A stretch of DNA of 64,000 bases from contig CM055103.1 in the NCBI GenBank assembly GCA_029204225.1, positions 46,884,703-46,948,702 on the forward strand, given 5' to 3'. Under the pieces are notes generated by a model. That model was not told where the DNA came from. It made no database searches and saw only the letters and a program-made list of their open reading frames with translations. Every line of letters starts with the position of its first letter. Position 1 is the stretch's first letter. This DNA comes from Diphasiastrum complanatum. Its lineage: Eukaryota > Streptophyta > Lycopodiopsida > Lycopodiales > Lycopodiaceae. Shown here in pieces: positions 49,209 through 61,225 of the stretch. Made by a program: the position numbers and the translations under genes.

Positions 49209-49276
<68 letters not shown>
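49209..49276. repeat. CT microsatellite
   Basis: About 30 CT units, directly downstream of the reverse-transcriptase remnant. Confidence 0.9.
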
Positions 49277-49558
49277 ATGGGCTCTATTCAATGGTAGCTA
49301 CATGATATATATGCTTTAAAACATCATGAAATGGGTTCTTCTGTAGGGTATCGGACCAATTAAAGTACTCTATCTTGCCAAACTTGGAAATAGGACCCCT
49401 TATGAGAGTTTTTTTAAAATGGTCTTATTGGAGAGAAACTTGTTTTCCTTTGGAGGGCTGTGATGTGTGCACGTTATAGGGATACGATCAGATGATGAGC
49501 ATTTTCAAATACCCAGTGCATCCAGGTGTACTGACTTCTCTATATAAGAGAAGATTAC

Positions 49559-50051
49559 TATAAAATCCTAAACCAAGAATCCTATTCTAAGCATGCCAAT
49601 CACAAGCAACACAACGAAAACAGATGGTGGACAAACCAACCCAACCAAACCTAGATCGAACGGATCTAGCCCCCAAGCTATGGATCAATCACAAAGAGGA
49701 ATGAGGCATCACCCTAGCAGCATACAGCTACCATTCAGGCAATCAAGCATACACTAGTGAGAGCCCAATAGGTATACTTATACCCTCCAAGACCCATGCA
49801 CCACTAGTAGTGCACAGTGACACCTCATTGGACATCTCTGCAAACTATCTGGGCCACGTCATCTAGTTCTCCAATGACTCACTGATAGACCCATACAAAT
49901 CCACCATCATGAGTTTAGGCCTACAACCATTAATTTTGACCTTATACACATAAGGGACCCAATTCCCTTATAGTCATTACTAACTTACGGGTTGTTGGTG
50001 TACCTATCTCTAGCATGGACATGCTACCCGAGACCAGTCGTGGGCATTACA
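49559..50051 (-). repeat. 3' LTR of the right-arm gypsy element
   Basis: 493 bp on the minus strand, starting TGTAATGCCC and ending GATTTTATA. Matches the LTR at 32719-33197. Confidence 0.75.
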
Positions 50052-50640
50052 TTCTTCTATCCTCAAAACTTAAAACTAGGGAAGTTCTTCCTTAAGCTCC
50101 CTTATTGTTACCAAGAATCATCATCGTCTGTGCGACTCTTCCATCGAACTAGATCCTTCGTAACTATACGATTTGTCAATCGTTTAGTTATTGTATCCAA
50201 GATCCTTCTGGGTTCAAGTCGAGAAACACCCAATAATTTATCCAACAGGTCCAATTGATCTCCAAAATCAAGATGCTCTCCTTTACGTAGACTCTACTAG
50301 AGTCAACTTACATGAAAAACCGGATGCACTAGAGTTTCTTCCGGGAGGTCCAACTGGTAAGCTAAGAATCTGATCTTTTACAAGATCTAATATGGTCCTC
50401 AGTATCTAGGGCACAATTTGTAATGTTTGCCGGTATGCATTCTCAAATATATCCAATTTCCCACTTGAAAGCCTGGAGGTAATCATTTCAGATTAGCAAA
50501 ATGTTGGTCCCAATCTTAGGCACACTAGACATTTTCACGTGCTATTCGTAGCACTTCCTACATATCATGTAGGAAATCCACTACTTTCTGAAACCTGATC
50601 GTACGAGTCTCTATCGAAATGAGTGATATAGGTATAAAAT
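50052..50640 (-). pseudogene. gypsy integrase C-terminal end
   Basis: Minus-strand fragments: LPPGFQVGNWIYLRMHTGKH, then AYQLDLPEETLVHPVFHVS (the GPF..AYxLxLP..HPVFHVS region of gypsy integrases) and ILDTITKRLTNRIVTKDLV ending DDDSW (the chromodomain-like tail). Several stops. The tail resembles the one left in the 15386-19064 element. Confidence 0.75.
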
Positions 50641-51009
50641 TGTATATAAGCACACACGGGTTATAATCGGTATTCAAATGCTTACTATAACTAAATATCC
50701 GTCAAGGATAACTTCCTCTCCGAGGAGATTGCTATCAAAATATAAATATATATATCATTTGATCTTCTGATCACACATATAATTCTTCTTTTAAATGATC
50801 AAGTATAACTAGAATTTGAACTATGATTCGTCAATCATAATTCATCGGATTCTTGTCCTGTACTCAATAAAAGAACATGATAACCTAACATAGATAACTA
50901 CCAATAATTTGAAGAGCTTTAATCTCATAGTCCTGTCTAGATTAGCGAATACAGCCAACCAAAAGTGACCAGTGAACATCGTATCGTGAATGTTCATAAT
51001 GTCACTCGG
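50641..51009 (-). other. degenerate gypsy internal sequence
   Basis: Continuous with the integrase remnant, but no motif is recognised. The left arm lacks it. Confidence 0.4.
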
Positions 51010-51103
51010 TAATCCGTAAAGCCTAACACTCTATAACTACTAAGAAGTGCCCATGGAAACTAAAAAAATGAAACAAAAATTCCTTGGCAAAACCTCTAAC
51101 CAG

Positions 51104-51268
51104 CCCCCCCCCCCACCCCCCACCCTGCTTCTACCAATTATGCACATATATTAGTTAACAAAACATTTTGTCAACACTTAGTTAACCTACGCCCCCCCTT
51201 TCCTTCACAAAAATGGGCTCCTCGGGCCTCTAGAACTCATGACCAGAGAGGCCCGAACCCAAACCCGA

Positions 51269-51321
<53 letters not shown>
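51104..51321. repeat. C run and GA microsatellite (right-arm counterparts)
   Basis: A C11 run broken by single A (51104-51121) and (GA)n at 51268-51321 mirror G19 and (CT)n of the left arm. Confidence 0.8.
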
Positions 51322-51325
<4 letters not shown>

Positions 51326-52354
51326 GCCTAAAAGAATGGCTGGGGGCATGCCTTCTCTACACACTTTTCTAAAATGTTTTTGCAAGTAGATAGATGAGTA
51401 AAGGGCGCACTACATGCAATAGGAGGAGCGCGGTTCTGGAGGCTACCTACTGCTATTTTTTCATTTATTTACGCATAAAATAGAAGATATTCAAACTTAT
51501 GCTCTTGCTTGAAGCATTAGATACCTTTCTTCTACTGTTTTTGCAGATTATAGATTGCTTGTAGGTCAATTTTACTGTTGCTTAGCATTACTTTGCTTTC
51601 ACAAATGCATAGGCAATCCATTCTTACAGGTCTACATTGAGTAGGGTTTACAAGACCCAAAAAATAGGGTACATGTTGCCAAATTTTTTCCAAAAAATCT
51701 TGATTTGTAGGTTGCCTCGTCCTGAAACACAGGATATGCTTTCTTGTAACCCATACCCTCCAAAGAATGGTTTTATTGGTTCACATAAGCCTGCAGAACA
51801 TTGTTAATGTGGCAAAAATACAGCATAGTCCTGTGAATCACCAAAAACCCACCATGCAAACTCTGTAAGAAATCACCAACACTACAGCAAAAGATTAGTC
51901 TTATTGAGCCTCTTTCCTGCTTTTCTTGGACTTAAGCCAAACTTGGCTTCATCACAAAAGCAAAAGACAACCAATACCAAAACACATAACCCACTATTAT
52001 GTGAAGAACCAAAAAACCATAAAAACCACCATTGAAACCATTGCTACAAGAAAAGTGCTCCTAATGAAGTAATCGGCCAAATCTAAGCCTACTTCCTAAA
52101 CAAAGATTTGAAGTGCTTAAAAACCAAATTGATTGTATACCTGGTAGCGCACATACCACACAACCGATTGTACCTCAAAAAAGTGATTCTCGGGAAGGGG
52201 TATTCGAATTTTCACCGCTTTTTGCTTACTCCACCAATCTTCTCAAAAAATGCTATCTTCCGTATCACACAACGGAAAAATCCCCACAGAATTTGAGATT
52301 TCATCTTGAGCATAAATCAATGGCAAACATGTTTAGAACTGGCTCTAATACCAA

Positions 52355-52625
52355 TGTAAAGTCCTAAACCAAGAATCCTATTCTAAGCATGCCAATCACA
52401 AGCAACACAACGGAAACGGATGGTGGACAAACCAACCCAACCAAACCTAGATCGAACGGATCTAGCCCCCAAGCTATGGATCAATCACAAAGAGGAATGA
52501 GACATCACCCTAGCAGCATACGGCTACCAGTCATGCAATCAGGCATACACTAGTGAGAGCCCAATAGGTATACTTATACCCTCCAAGGCCCATGCACCAC
52601 TAGTAGTGCACTGTGACACCTCATT
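52355..52625 (-). repeat. truncated 5' LTR of the right-arm gypsy element
   Basis: Complement of the 3' ~270 bp of the LTR at 32719-33197, with a degenerate primer-binding site beside it (TGGTATTAGAGCC, about 52341-52353). Cut at 52625. Confidence 0.75.
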
Positions 52626-52626
52626 T

Positions 52627-53734
52627 CATCTAGTCTTGGAATGCAACACTGGAAGATGTTGAAAAGGATCTTATAGTATCTCAAATGTACGTATACATTG
52701 GGGCTAATCTACGAAAGCAAGCACGAGTTCACTCTGTGAAACTACAACGATGCAAGCTAGGCAAGTTGCAATGACAGTAGCAAATCGATAACTGGTGGAT
52801 GTCCACTATTGTTTGAAGCTGCAGTGAGCTGGACTTGCAAGAGGTAGACACATGATTAGTCTTCATGCGAAGCAAAATATTTGGCAATCTCAAAAGTGGC
52901 GAACCAGCTGATATGGTTAACGATGAATTCATTAGATCAGAAAATATGATTGTAGATATTCTCACAAAGCCATTGGAAGAAGTACTATTTGAAAGACATA
53001 GAAAATCGATGGGAATTGGACGAAAAGGGTGTATCGTTCAAGAGGGATTGTTGGAAATGGTGAACTCAACGACCCTTTTTCAACAGTCTCAAACTATCGA
53101 GAATTCTCGACTTATCGAGATTTCTCAGACTATTGATAGTTTGATAGAACAGCTTACTAGGCTTACAACATAAATTCGCTTACCAGGCTTACAACATAAC
53201 GTATGTAAGGACGAGTAGTAGTAAGGTCAATTAAGCATCCAACTACTTGATGAATCAAAGTAGAATCAATCAGCTCACTCTTGTATGGTTCGAAACAAGC
53301 ACCACGCACTTGGTATAGTCACTTTGATGAGTGTCTCTAACCTAGAGATTTGATATGCAGTTCCTCTGATTTTAATCTTTACTATTTTTCACGTGACTCT
53401 AGTATATCCTGATAGTGTTATATGTGGATAGATCTCATAATCACTAGCAATGATGAGAATCTCATCAAGGCAGTAAAGAAAAAATTGTCGTCTAGCTTTG
53501 ATATGATAGATCTAGAGTTGAAGCATTATTGTCTTGGAGTAGAAGTGGATGGTATCACACTTACACAAATGAAGTATGTGAACAAGATTTGCACACATTT
53601 TTCTGATTGCCTTGTATAACAAAGCCACTTGGTTAGCACAAAGAATCCATTACATTTTGCTAATGTGACTCATAAGTGCCTGATGCACCTGATATTTATC
53701 AGGTTCCTTTCTCTCATTCATAGTGTTAAAATTC
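52627..53734 (+). pseudogene. shuffled copia RNase H and RT fragments
   Basis: 52648-52740 encodes QHWKMLKRIL, a stop, then YLKCTYTLGLIYESKHE. About 52800-52930 encodes SCEAKYLAISKVANQLIWL. 52920-53173 encodes IRSENMIVDILTKPLEEV, the end of the polyprotein. 53422-53619 is reverse transcriptase (DLIITSNDENLIKAVKKKL then LKHYCLGVEV). 53640-53734 is an RNase H end (KNPLHFANVTHKCL). The order is not that of an intact element, so rearrangement has occurred. The RNase H pieces match 8387-9250 inverted. Confidence 0.75.
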
Positions 53735-54083
53735 TGTTAGGATCTAGTGCAGTATGCAGCTCACATCAATCAATCACCATAGACACTCCTCACAAGCTCT
53801 CAAAGATGGCACAACAAGAGCTTTACTGTATTACAAAGAAAACTATACATATAGCAAAAGCCCCAACGTGCATGGGCTCGACAAGTTTCAACACACTAAA
53901 AAATCACCTGTCTAAGTAAAAGGCCCAACACGAGCTAAAATAGTGACAAACTCAGGACATGCTCCTAAGTATAGCAAATGTCGTCAAAAATATAATACAA
54001 TAAATCTAATTAACTGTATACTAGTTACAGTATCACATTTGAAGCTTACAAAATATGAATTAGATCAACTCTGATTTCTAACA
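53735..54083 (-). repeat. LTR of the inverted LARD-like copy
   Basis: 349 bp, same termini as 7924-8386 but internally shortened; same flanking GAATT on the minus strand. Confidence 0.7.
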
Positions 54084-55400
54084 CTCCCTTAAACTCAAAT
54101 GTGATAGGAGTAAAAAAATAAATTGCAGTAGCGTTTGGAGTGTCCAAAAGATGTTATGCATGTCACAACTACCCTGTACTTGACTCACACTCAAGCACAC
54201 CATCAAACCATCAGGCTTGGCACACAAAGTATCATGCAAACACAATGCTCATACAGGGAGTCTCCTGGTCACCATCCTACTAGACAAGCCGAACTCCAAA
54301 GCATCACCTACTCCACTTGGCTCCTAGCATTTGCTCGCTCTCCCTGGCTATGTGCCACTTGACACCATGCCAACGCAAGCTTGTCCCTGAGTCGCCACTC
54401 ATAAGATCCCGAGACACATGTCTCCCTGATTGTAGTGAGGTATATGGCTTTGAGTGACTTCCTCTAGGCTTATCCCTAATCTCACCACCTGAGAATCTGC
54501 ACCATGGAAATTCCAACACCTATGCCAAGCCTAGACTCCTGCAAGTACAGCTAACTATATAAAAGCTATAGATAGCTTATCCACGCCCGTGATGTAGATG
54601 CCTCCCCATGGCTGCCAATGTCCAATGACTGGCCCCCTGTTCTAATGCCAACTTGTACTCCCAAGTGAGCACATGATGAAGTCGTCACCATAGCAGAACA
54701 CTCACCCTGTGTTTGCCCTCCAATAACACCCCGTGCGATCTCCATCAGCTCTCCAACCTAGAGCTGGCTCTCAAAGCTTCACGCTTTTCCCATTTGCATT
54801 TGCAGCTTTCTGATTCCATCATGAATCCCACCTGTAAGTCATGTCCATGACAATGACTCAAGTCCAATATGAAATAGTTTCTCCCTGATGATCATCCCAT
54901 GTCATCCTGCAGTGCTATCTCTATCAGGTATCCCAATGCCATCCATGATCTCGAAGATCTGAGCATCTACCCTATAGTGCCCACCTATATTCCCTCAAGA
55001 TAGTTCCAAGCTGCTCCTGTGAATGATTCCAAACCACTCCGTGAGAATACACTCAGATGTGAACTCCAAAACCACCATCAAGTCCCTCACATAATTGTGC
55101 ATGCCAATAGTCCTCCAAGTGAATCTGTGAGATCTTCCATGGCCTAAACCAAATGATATGCACCCTACTATCACTGGAATATGCATCTCTGATGCAATCA
55201 TGATATAGCAAATTGACTTGACTTGCCCAGAATAGGCAGTTGAAGTATATCTCTTCAATGACAGACCTAATACATTGCTCCACAACTAAAATGGCTTGAT
55301 CAAATTGACTTACTAACTGCAAAACCACAAAATCATCACACTTACCACTCTCCAAGAGTCTCCAAAGTGTGATTATTGACCCGTTCTTCATCCTCTACGT
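54084..55400 (-). mobile_element. inverted LARD-like element, internal region
   Basis: Matches 1-497 joined to 6075-6310 and 7745-7923, without the 498-6069 insertion and with about 1.4 kb deleted. The part beyond 54990 lies upstream of the window's left edge in the other copy. Only broken short frames are present (for example 55053-55391 on the minus strand). Confidence 0.6.
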
Positions 55401-55609
55401 GTCCCACACACAACTCGTCCAATGCAACCTCACTATCTTGCCCAGTGGCTTCCAACTGACACCACCTTGCACTTCACCCGTGACCACCAAAATGTGTGTA
55501 CCTCCAATGTAGCCCATATTTCCCTCCAAAATAGTCTTTTTGCCCTATCTCTAAGGATTTGTTTTGCTAGCAGAAGTGTGTCTTTTGAAGAGTCTCAAAA
55601 TCATTTGAT

Positions 55610-56090
55610 AGCATTCTCTTGGCATCTTTCATTAGCTTGATGTTAAGACTGAAGAGTAAAGAGTCATCAACATACACTATAATAACAACAAAAGAATTAC
55701 CAACTTCGGATCCTTTGTACTAAACATTGGAGAAAGTCGAGCTAGGAGTAAAGCCCGTTGATCCTATCAAGCCATGCTCTCAGTTATTGCTTGACTCCAT
55801 ACAAAAATTTATGGAGATTACACACCATGTGCTCCTCACCCTTGAGCTCATAGCCTTTAGTTTGGTACATCTATATATCTTCATCTGTTATTCCATTCAA
55901 GAATGTTTTTTGAAATTCATTTGATGGATTTTCGGGTCTACTATTGCTGCATATGATAGTATTAGTCTTATAGAAGTATGCAAGGGATGTGGATACAAAG
56001 AAGTCTACAACTAGTCTTCTACTTTTGCTCAATAAAGGTCCTATTTTATGGAATAGTAGAAAACAAACTTCTATTACCTTATCTTCCATG
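55610..56090 (-). pseudogene. copia reverse-transcriptase remnant
   Basis: Minus-strand pieces: TFLNGITDEDI (about 55870-55910), KGYELKGEEHMVCNLHKFLY (about 55800-55860) and IIVYVDDSLLFSLNIKL (about 55640-55690) with an intact YVDD. Frameshifts and stops are present. Confidence 0.75.
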
Positions 56091-56314
56091 GAATTTCAAT
56101 ATATTGCTACCAAGTGTGGACCTACATGATGGTACACCTATAACATCAACCCTACATAGACCATTAACTACTCTTAGAAACTAACAAGAACTATGCCTAC
56201 AAGACTCAATCTACAAGCAATAAATACACATAGCACACAGACCACATGTAACCTAGTAGCTAGCTTACATGGTTACCCACGCATATGCTTAGTGAACATA
56301 ATTATCATTTAGTG

Positions 56315-56418
<104 letters not shown>

Positions 56419-56429
56419 CCGCTCTCTCT

Positions 56430-57070
<641 letters not shown>

Positions 57071-57080
<10 letters not shown>

Positions 57081-57560
57081 ATAGATCATGCTTTCTAGTA
57101 GAAAATTTGAAACGTGCCTCACTGGCCGTGATCGTAGCATATTGTTTTCTCACATCCCATTGTGGAAATACTTGTGTGGCAGCAATGAATCAACTATCCG
57201 CATTTTCATCTAAATGCTTTACTTGCTTCTTAGTATGGGTAACAATAGAAAGGCTTTATCTTTGCCTTCTTGAAAATTTGTACATGTCCAGCAATGGACA
57301 GATTGCATACACTTCCTTTGGCTAATGATGGATTCTAAGGTTGAGGTGTAACCTGGCCAGCGATGGACAACAAACAATTTGTACCTTCTCGCTCTTTGCT
57401 TACAACACTCCTACTGTCCAGCAATGGACAATACGATCAATCACTTTTTATGCACTTATAAGTAAACTTGCTTGTTGTCCAGCGATGGACAACAAGCTAA
57501 AAAAACTTTTATTCTCTGAAGCTTCATGTATACATATTTTCTATCACCCAGCAATGGATA
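57071..57560. repeat. cluster of seven short palindromic repeats
   Basis: The core AGC(A/G)ATG occurs at 57073, 57181, 57290, 57359, 57420, 57481 and 57550. Most copies sit in TGTCCA-GC(A/G)A-TGGACA, a hairpin with 6-bp arms and a 4-nt loop. The copy at 57471-57496 has perfect 11-bp arms. Sequences between copies are unrelated to each other, and the spacing is not a multiple of three. This is not a bacterial CRISPR; its nature is unknown. Confidence 0.6.
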
Positions 57561-57944
57561 GAAGATGGCTTTTTGGCTCAACTCTTAAGTAAATGTATAC
57601 ACTCTCTGGACTATCTATCATTGCATCCTCTCTAACATACCTACACTTAGTATGCGATACTAAATGCTTATCAGTTTATGTGATAATGTAGCACTGTTCG
57701 GTAACTATGGCCTGTTATCATTCACAGTTTGATTCATTTTAGAAGCAAATGACTTCGTACTCCAAACAAAGGTATTTTGTCTACCGAGATTTCACAAGCA
57801 AGTAGTTTAGCATACTCCGTACACTTTGTATAAACATTTTTACATATTGTTTAAACATAGCTATGGACTGAAAAGAGTTTTCTCTTGTCGTTATGATATA
57901 AAAAACTAATCTCTACAAAAAAACAACAATAGAAGACTCCGAAG

Positions 57945-58662
57945 ATGCCTCGTCTACAAACATTTAGGTATGACCTTTCGTTATCAGGTTTTTTTTACAA
58001 AGCACAAACAAGAAAGGAAGAAGCATTCTGTCATACCTACTTTTCTTCAACAAAAGTTTTTTTTAAAAATGACTATAGTAAAAGATACTACATCCATAAA
58101 GCTGAGCAACTAATTGATTGTTTAAGAAACCTCTGTCAAGAAAAACCCTTACAGTGGGGATAACATTGATGACATATGTTTTGTCAATGACCCTAATATT
58201 GAGATTTTTATGGATAAAACACAAACTAGGACCCCTGAAAAGCCATACTGGATCCACCCATTAGACTTTCTAGAAATGGAAAGGAAAACTTTAGAAGGTA
58301 CCAGTTTTTTAAACATATCCATTGCCTTGGATCGAAATTCTGGTCTAACACACCTTCCAAAGTTTGACAAAAGAAGAGAATTATCTTTATTTTTATTGCA
58401 ATATATACATTTGGCTTCAAATAGACCAATCTACAATTTATATAAGGTAATTGTTTCACAGGTTATTGCTGCAATGTACTGTTGTAACAAACAAAATACA
58501 TTTATGAAAGAGCTCGGAATTTTGGTTGATGCTTTTCAAAAAAATGGATTTATGAGGGATAAACTATGTCTTATCATCAATAAGCTACTCATCTCCGAAG
58601 TATTTCCTGGTTTGTCTTACTCACTACCACATGATATTGATTGTCTTTTGGCGGGCAGTTAG
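57945..58662 (+). pseudogene. Penelope-like reverse-transcriptase ORF remnant (copy 2)
   Basis: Two adjacent frames (57945-58160 and about 58150-58662) join if one base is gained or lost in the A-run near 58140. After the shift, NIDDI (58162-58176) sits where the catalytic Y/F-x-DD of reverse transcriptases lies. Then come WIHPLDFLEME, FLNISIALDRNSGLTH, FDKRREL, YIHLASNRPIYN and FMKELGILVDAFQKNGF. This order (DD, FLDxxI, K/R-rich link, Y-x-x-x-SNRP, then ExxxL...F..NGF) matches what I know of Penelope-like and related elements; the assignment is from memory of the pattern. The GIY-YIG endonuclease is not visible. A CT tract begins 65 bp after the stop. Confidence 0.5.
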
Positions 58663-58724
58663 CTATTCTTTACGGGGAGCTAACTGTCTTCGAAGGGATT
58701 CATTAACTATGCGACGGTTGGTGG

Positions 58725-58726
<2 letters not shown>

Positions 58727-58781
<55 letters not shown>
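58727..58781. repeat. CT microsatellite
   Basis: About 27 CT units, directly downstream of the reverse-transcriptase remnant. Confidence 0.95.
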
Positions 58782-58782
<1 letters not shown>

Positions 58783-58784
58783 CC

Positions 58785-59335
58785 ATGGGTGCTCCTTCGT
58801 TTACCTTTACCCTGCTTTGCTATCGAACAATGGACAACAACTGACGTACTACCCTTCAAAAATACAAGATCCAAATAACCTTCTAAATTTTCATAAAAAT
58901 TGGCTTTTACTTGACTAAAGGAATTTCCCACAGAAAGTTTCAAAAAAACACTACAAGACTTTTTAATTTTGAAAATCCTATTTGGAGGGAAATTTCTTTT
59001 CCCTCTCCCACTCATACCTTCTTGGAAACTACACTGTATGACATTACAAAGCATGCAATTTTTGACGAGTATTCTACACTACACTGTGAAGATTTCGCCT
59101 CTCTCTGTCTGCTATTACAACTGCACCCTACCAGTTCGTAATTTGGCAAATGAATTCTTACGGTAAGTGCTTCTTCATTTACCATTTTACTACTACGACT
59201 CACTCTTATAATGCTTGTAGCATTCAGTATGATACTTTCGTAGGTTTGCTCTCAGATATGGTTAAGTATACTCAACAAAGAAGGTCTTTGTTTCAAATTT
59301 TTATGGTAAAATGTTAACCTGTCCAGCAAAACATG
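58785..59335 (+). repeat. duplicated non-coding segment, copy B
   Basis: Direct repeat of 56430-57080. The copy after the CT tract at 49276-49460 is a more diverged relative (shared TTGTTTTCCTTTGGAGG-type block). Confidence 0.8.
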
Positions 59336-59990
59336 ACTCATTTTGATTGATTATTGGTTATTTAGAATGAAAATCCCTCCTAGAAGAAGAGGGCATCTTG
59401 ATCCCTACATGTAGTGTTACAGTCATATATTAAGGTAATTCAAAAGATTGAGCATCTTTTCCCTGCATGTTGGCAAATTCTTTAAAAAATAAAAAAATCT
59501 AACAACCTTGGCAATTCGAAGAGATTTGAACTATACCACAATTTTCAACTCAACTTCATCTACTAGACACACATCATCTTTGAGAATTGTCACAATAGCT
59601 TACCAAATAATTGTTCAGTTTAGGACTTGCATAGAACAATGTTATGTGTATCTAGAAAGACGTCATTGTGTAACTATGCATTTGAGCATAGAAAAATTAT
59701 CTACTATGGCAAATATTAGGTGCCAGAAAGCATTGTTTGATGTGCATAGTGTGCTTGTTTTACAACTAAAGAATAATTTTGGGGACTGAAACTGCTGTTT
59801 GGCATCCATGTAGATTCATGCAAAGACAGTATGGCATCAATTATTAATGACTTCTGGCCACATATGAAGGTAGCAGAAATTTAAAGATTGAGCATTTGTT
59901 GATTTCTTTGTTGTTATTTGGTCGTACTTTTTCTTTGAAACAGGAACAACCGTACAAGCTTGAAAGAGATTCAAAAGCTCAAAAGAGGAA
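59336..59990. other. region upstream of the ULTRAPETALA-like gene
   Basis: Contains an unassigned 93-codon frame (59508-59789) and a pyrimidine-rich stretch ending in CAG at 59943, which could be the acceptor of a 5'-UTR intron. No clear TATA box was placed. Confidence 0.35.
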
Positions 59991-61119
59991 ATGCCGAAAC
60001 ACAGAAACACCACTAAAACACAGCAGCCAGACAGCCCTCAACTCAACCAGCAAGATGTCAAGCTGAGTAACGCTGCGGATGTTCTTATACAGTTATCAGA
60101 AATATTAACCCGGGATTTGAATTATGAAAAGGCATTGACTAGAAAATCACCAAAGAAGGCTCCGATGGGAAGGGCCCAAGTAACAGGCCTCATCGAAGAT
60201 CTGAAGAAAAGTCCCAACGCAACGAGAACGAAACAGCTGAAGTTCCTCACAAGGAATAGATGTGGCGTTTCAAGCGCATTTGGAGATACAATTGGTGTTT
60301 TGAAGGCATATGACTCTGGGATCATGAAGATCTTCTGCAGTTGCTCTACTTGTTTGGAAACGTGTAACGGTACGTGTTCTAATATTCTATTAAAAGTCTC
60401 CACTACAGTACCGTGTTCTTTTTAAGCTACCTTCACTTCATATCAACAATCGTGTGCAATGTGAATACTCGATTTTGTAAAGATAAGCATATTTCTCTTG
60501 GCTTTGCTGATAAATCAACCTATTATGGGAAGTCTACTCTCACAACAACAACTTCAACTGAATGCAGTCTGAATAGAAATTGCACGAAAATATCACTCAT
60601 AAAGGTCTGCAGTGATGCAAAGATTCTCAAGCACAAGAATAGTAGAAATATCTTTACAAATTCTCTCCGTAGTTGCTAGTCTTGTGATAAGGGTAAAATG
60701 AACACTAATCATTTGCCAAAGCCATGAATTAGATAAATGGGTTATGTTGATAACTTTCCAACTTGAACTGATATATAGGAGTCTTCGAGAACCCCTCTGA
60801 ATTTGCACAACATGGCGGCTGCGACTCTGCTGGGAAGTGGGATACGCAAATGTGGATCTTTGAGAATAATAGAGAGGTGCCATTTTATCAAGTTCAAGCT
60901 CTGAGAGTGTACAATCCAGAGGACAACCCAATCAGAAAGAGAAAGACTGAAAGATCTCACCGCGATGAATTTAGTGACTGCACAAAATGTAAAAAGAGTC
61001 GCAGATTCACAATGAACAGCAAACGTGAACGCCGTCTTTATCATGATGCGCGCTTGAACCCAACGTGGGAATGCTCCAATACATCAAGCATCAGGTGCCC
61101 TCCATCTGCCGTCTTATAA
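59991..61119 (+). CDS. ULTRAPETALA-like SAND-domain protein
   Basis: Two exons, 59991-60369 and 60779-61119, joined by a GT..AG intron of 409 bp (donor GTACGT, acceptor TATATAG), give 239 aa. Residues about 91-172 form the SAND-like domain: CGVSSAFGDTIGVL, the CSCSTC cluster (117-121), FENPSEFAQHGG (129-140), and KWDTQMWIF (146-154). The plant-specific block follows: HRDEF (187-191), C194/C197, RRF, then LNPTWECS (219-226). This order and spacing match ULT1/ULT2, nuclear trithorax-group regulators of shoot and floral meristems that counter Polycomb silencing. The length is close to the family's. Odd points: the N-terminal ~85 residues are basic and unlike ULT1, Arg211 stands where ULT1 has Cys, and the C-terminal Cys-rich B-box-like motif is missing. 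An in-frame TGA at 59961 supports the chosen start. It may be a functional divergent gene or a 3'-truncated copy. Confidence 0.8.
60370..60778 (+). other. intron of the ULTRAPETALA-like gene
   Basis: Starts GTACGT, ends ATATAG, phase 1. Splicing restores the SAND domain frame (Gly127 is split across the junction). Confidence 0.8.
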
Positions 61120-61225
61120 TTTACAATGAACAGCAAACGTGATTGCCGTCTTTATTATATTGAGGCGTGCTTGAACCCAACGTGGGAATGCTCCAATACA
61201 GGGCAATACACTAAACATCAGGTGC
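61119..61225 (+). repeat. tandem partial copy of the ULTRAPETALA-like 3' coding end
   Basis: Repeats 61005-61098 with an offset of 114 bp. The copy encodes FTMNSKRDCRLYY and CLNPTWECSNT and stays open to 61377. It keeps the Cys (RDCRL) that the first copy has as Arg. Both copies contain CATCAG/GTGCC, a possible splice donor. Confidence 0.75.

Larger units (their letters stand above)
43719..52625 (-). repeat. right arm of the giant inverted repeat
   Basis: Inverted partner of 32925-41093. It carries sequence absent from the left arm: a ~190-bp insertion (about 44092-44278) and 47572-51009 (nested-junction copy, reverse-transcriptase remnant, CT tract, gypsy 3' end). The arm ends abruptly at 52625 within an LTR. 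Confidence 0.8.

Noticed and set aside
53629-53919. Protein gene at 53629-53919 (also 8202-8498 on the other strand)
   Set aside because: The frame crosses the junction between a copia RNase H tail and an LTR; its conservation between the two places reflects duplication of the locus.
58226-58459. Minus-strand ORFs over the reverse-transcriptase remnant
   Set aside because: Shadow frames; the plus-strand reading has the homologous second copy at 48720-49145.
60122-60403. Minus-strand ORF opposite ULTRAPETALA-like exon 1
   Set aside because: It is an antisense shadow of the exon; the plus strand carries recognised domain residues and splice sites.
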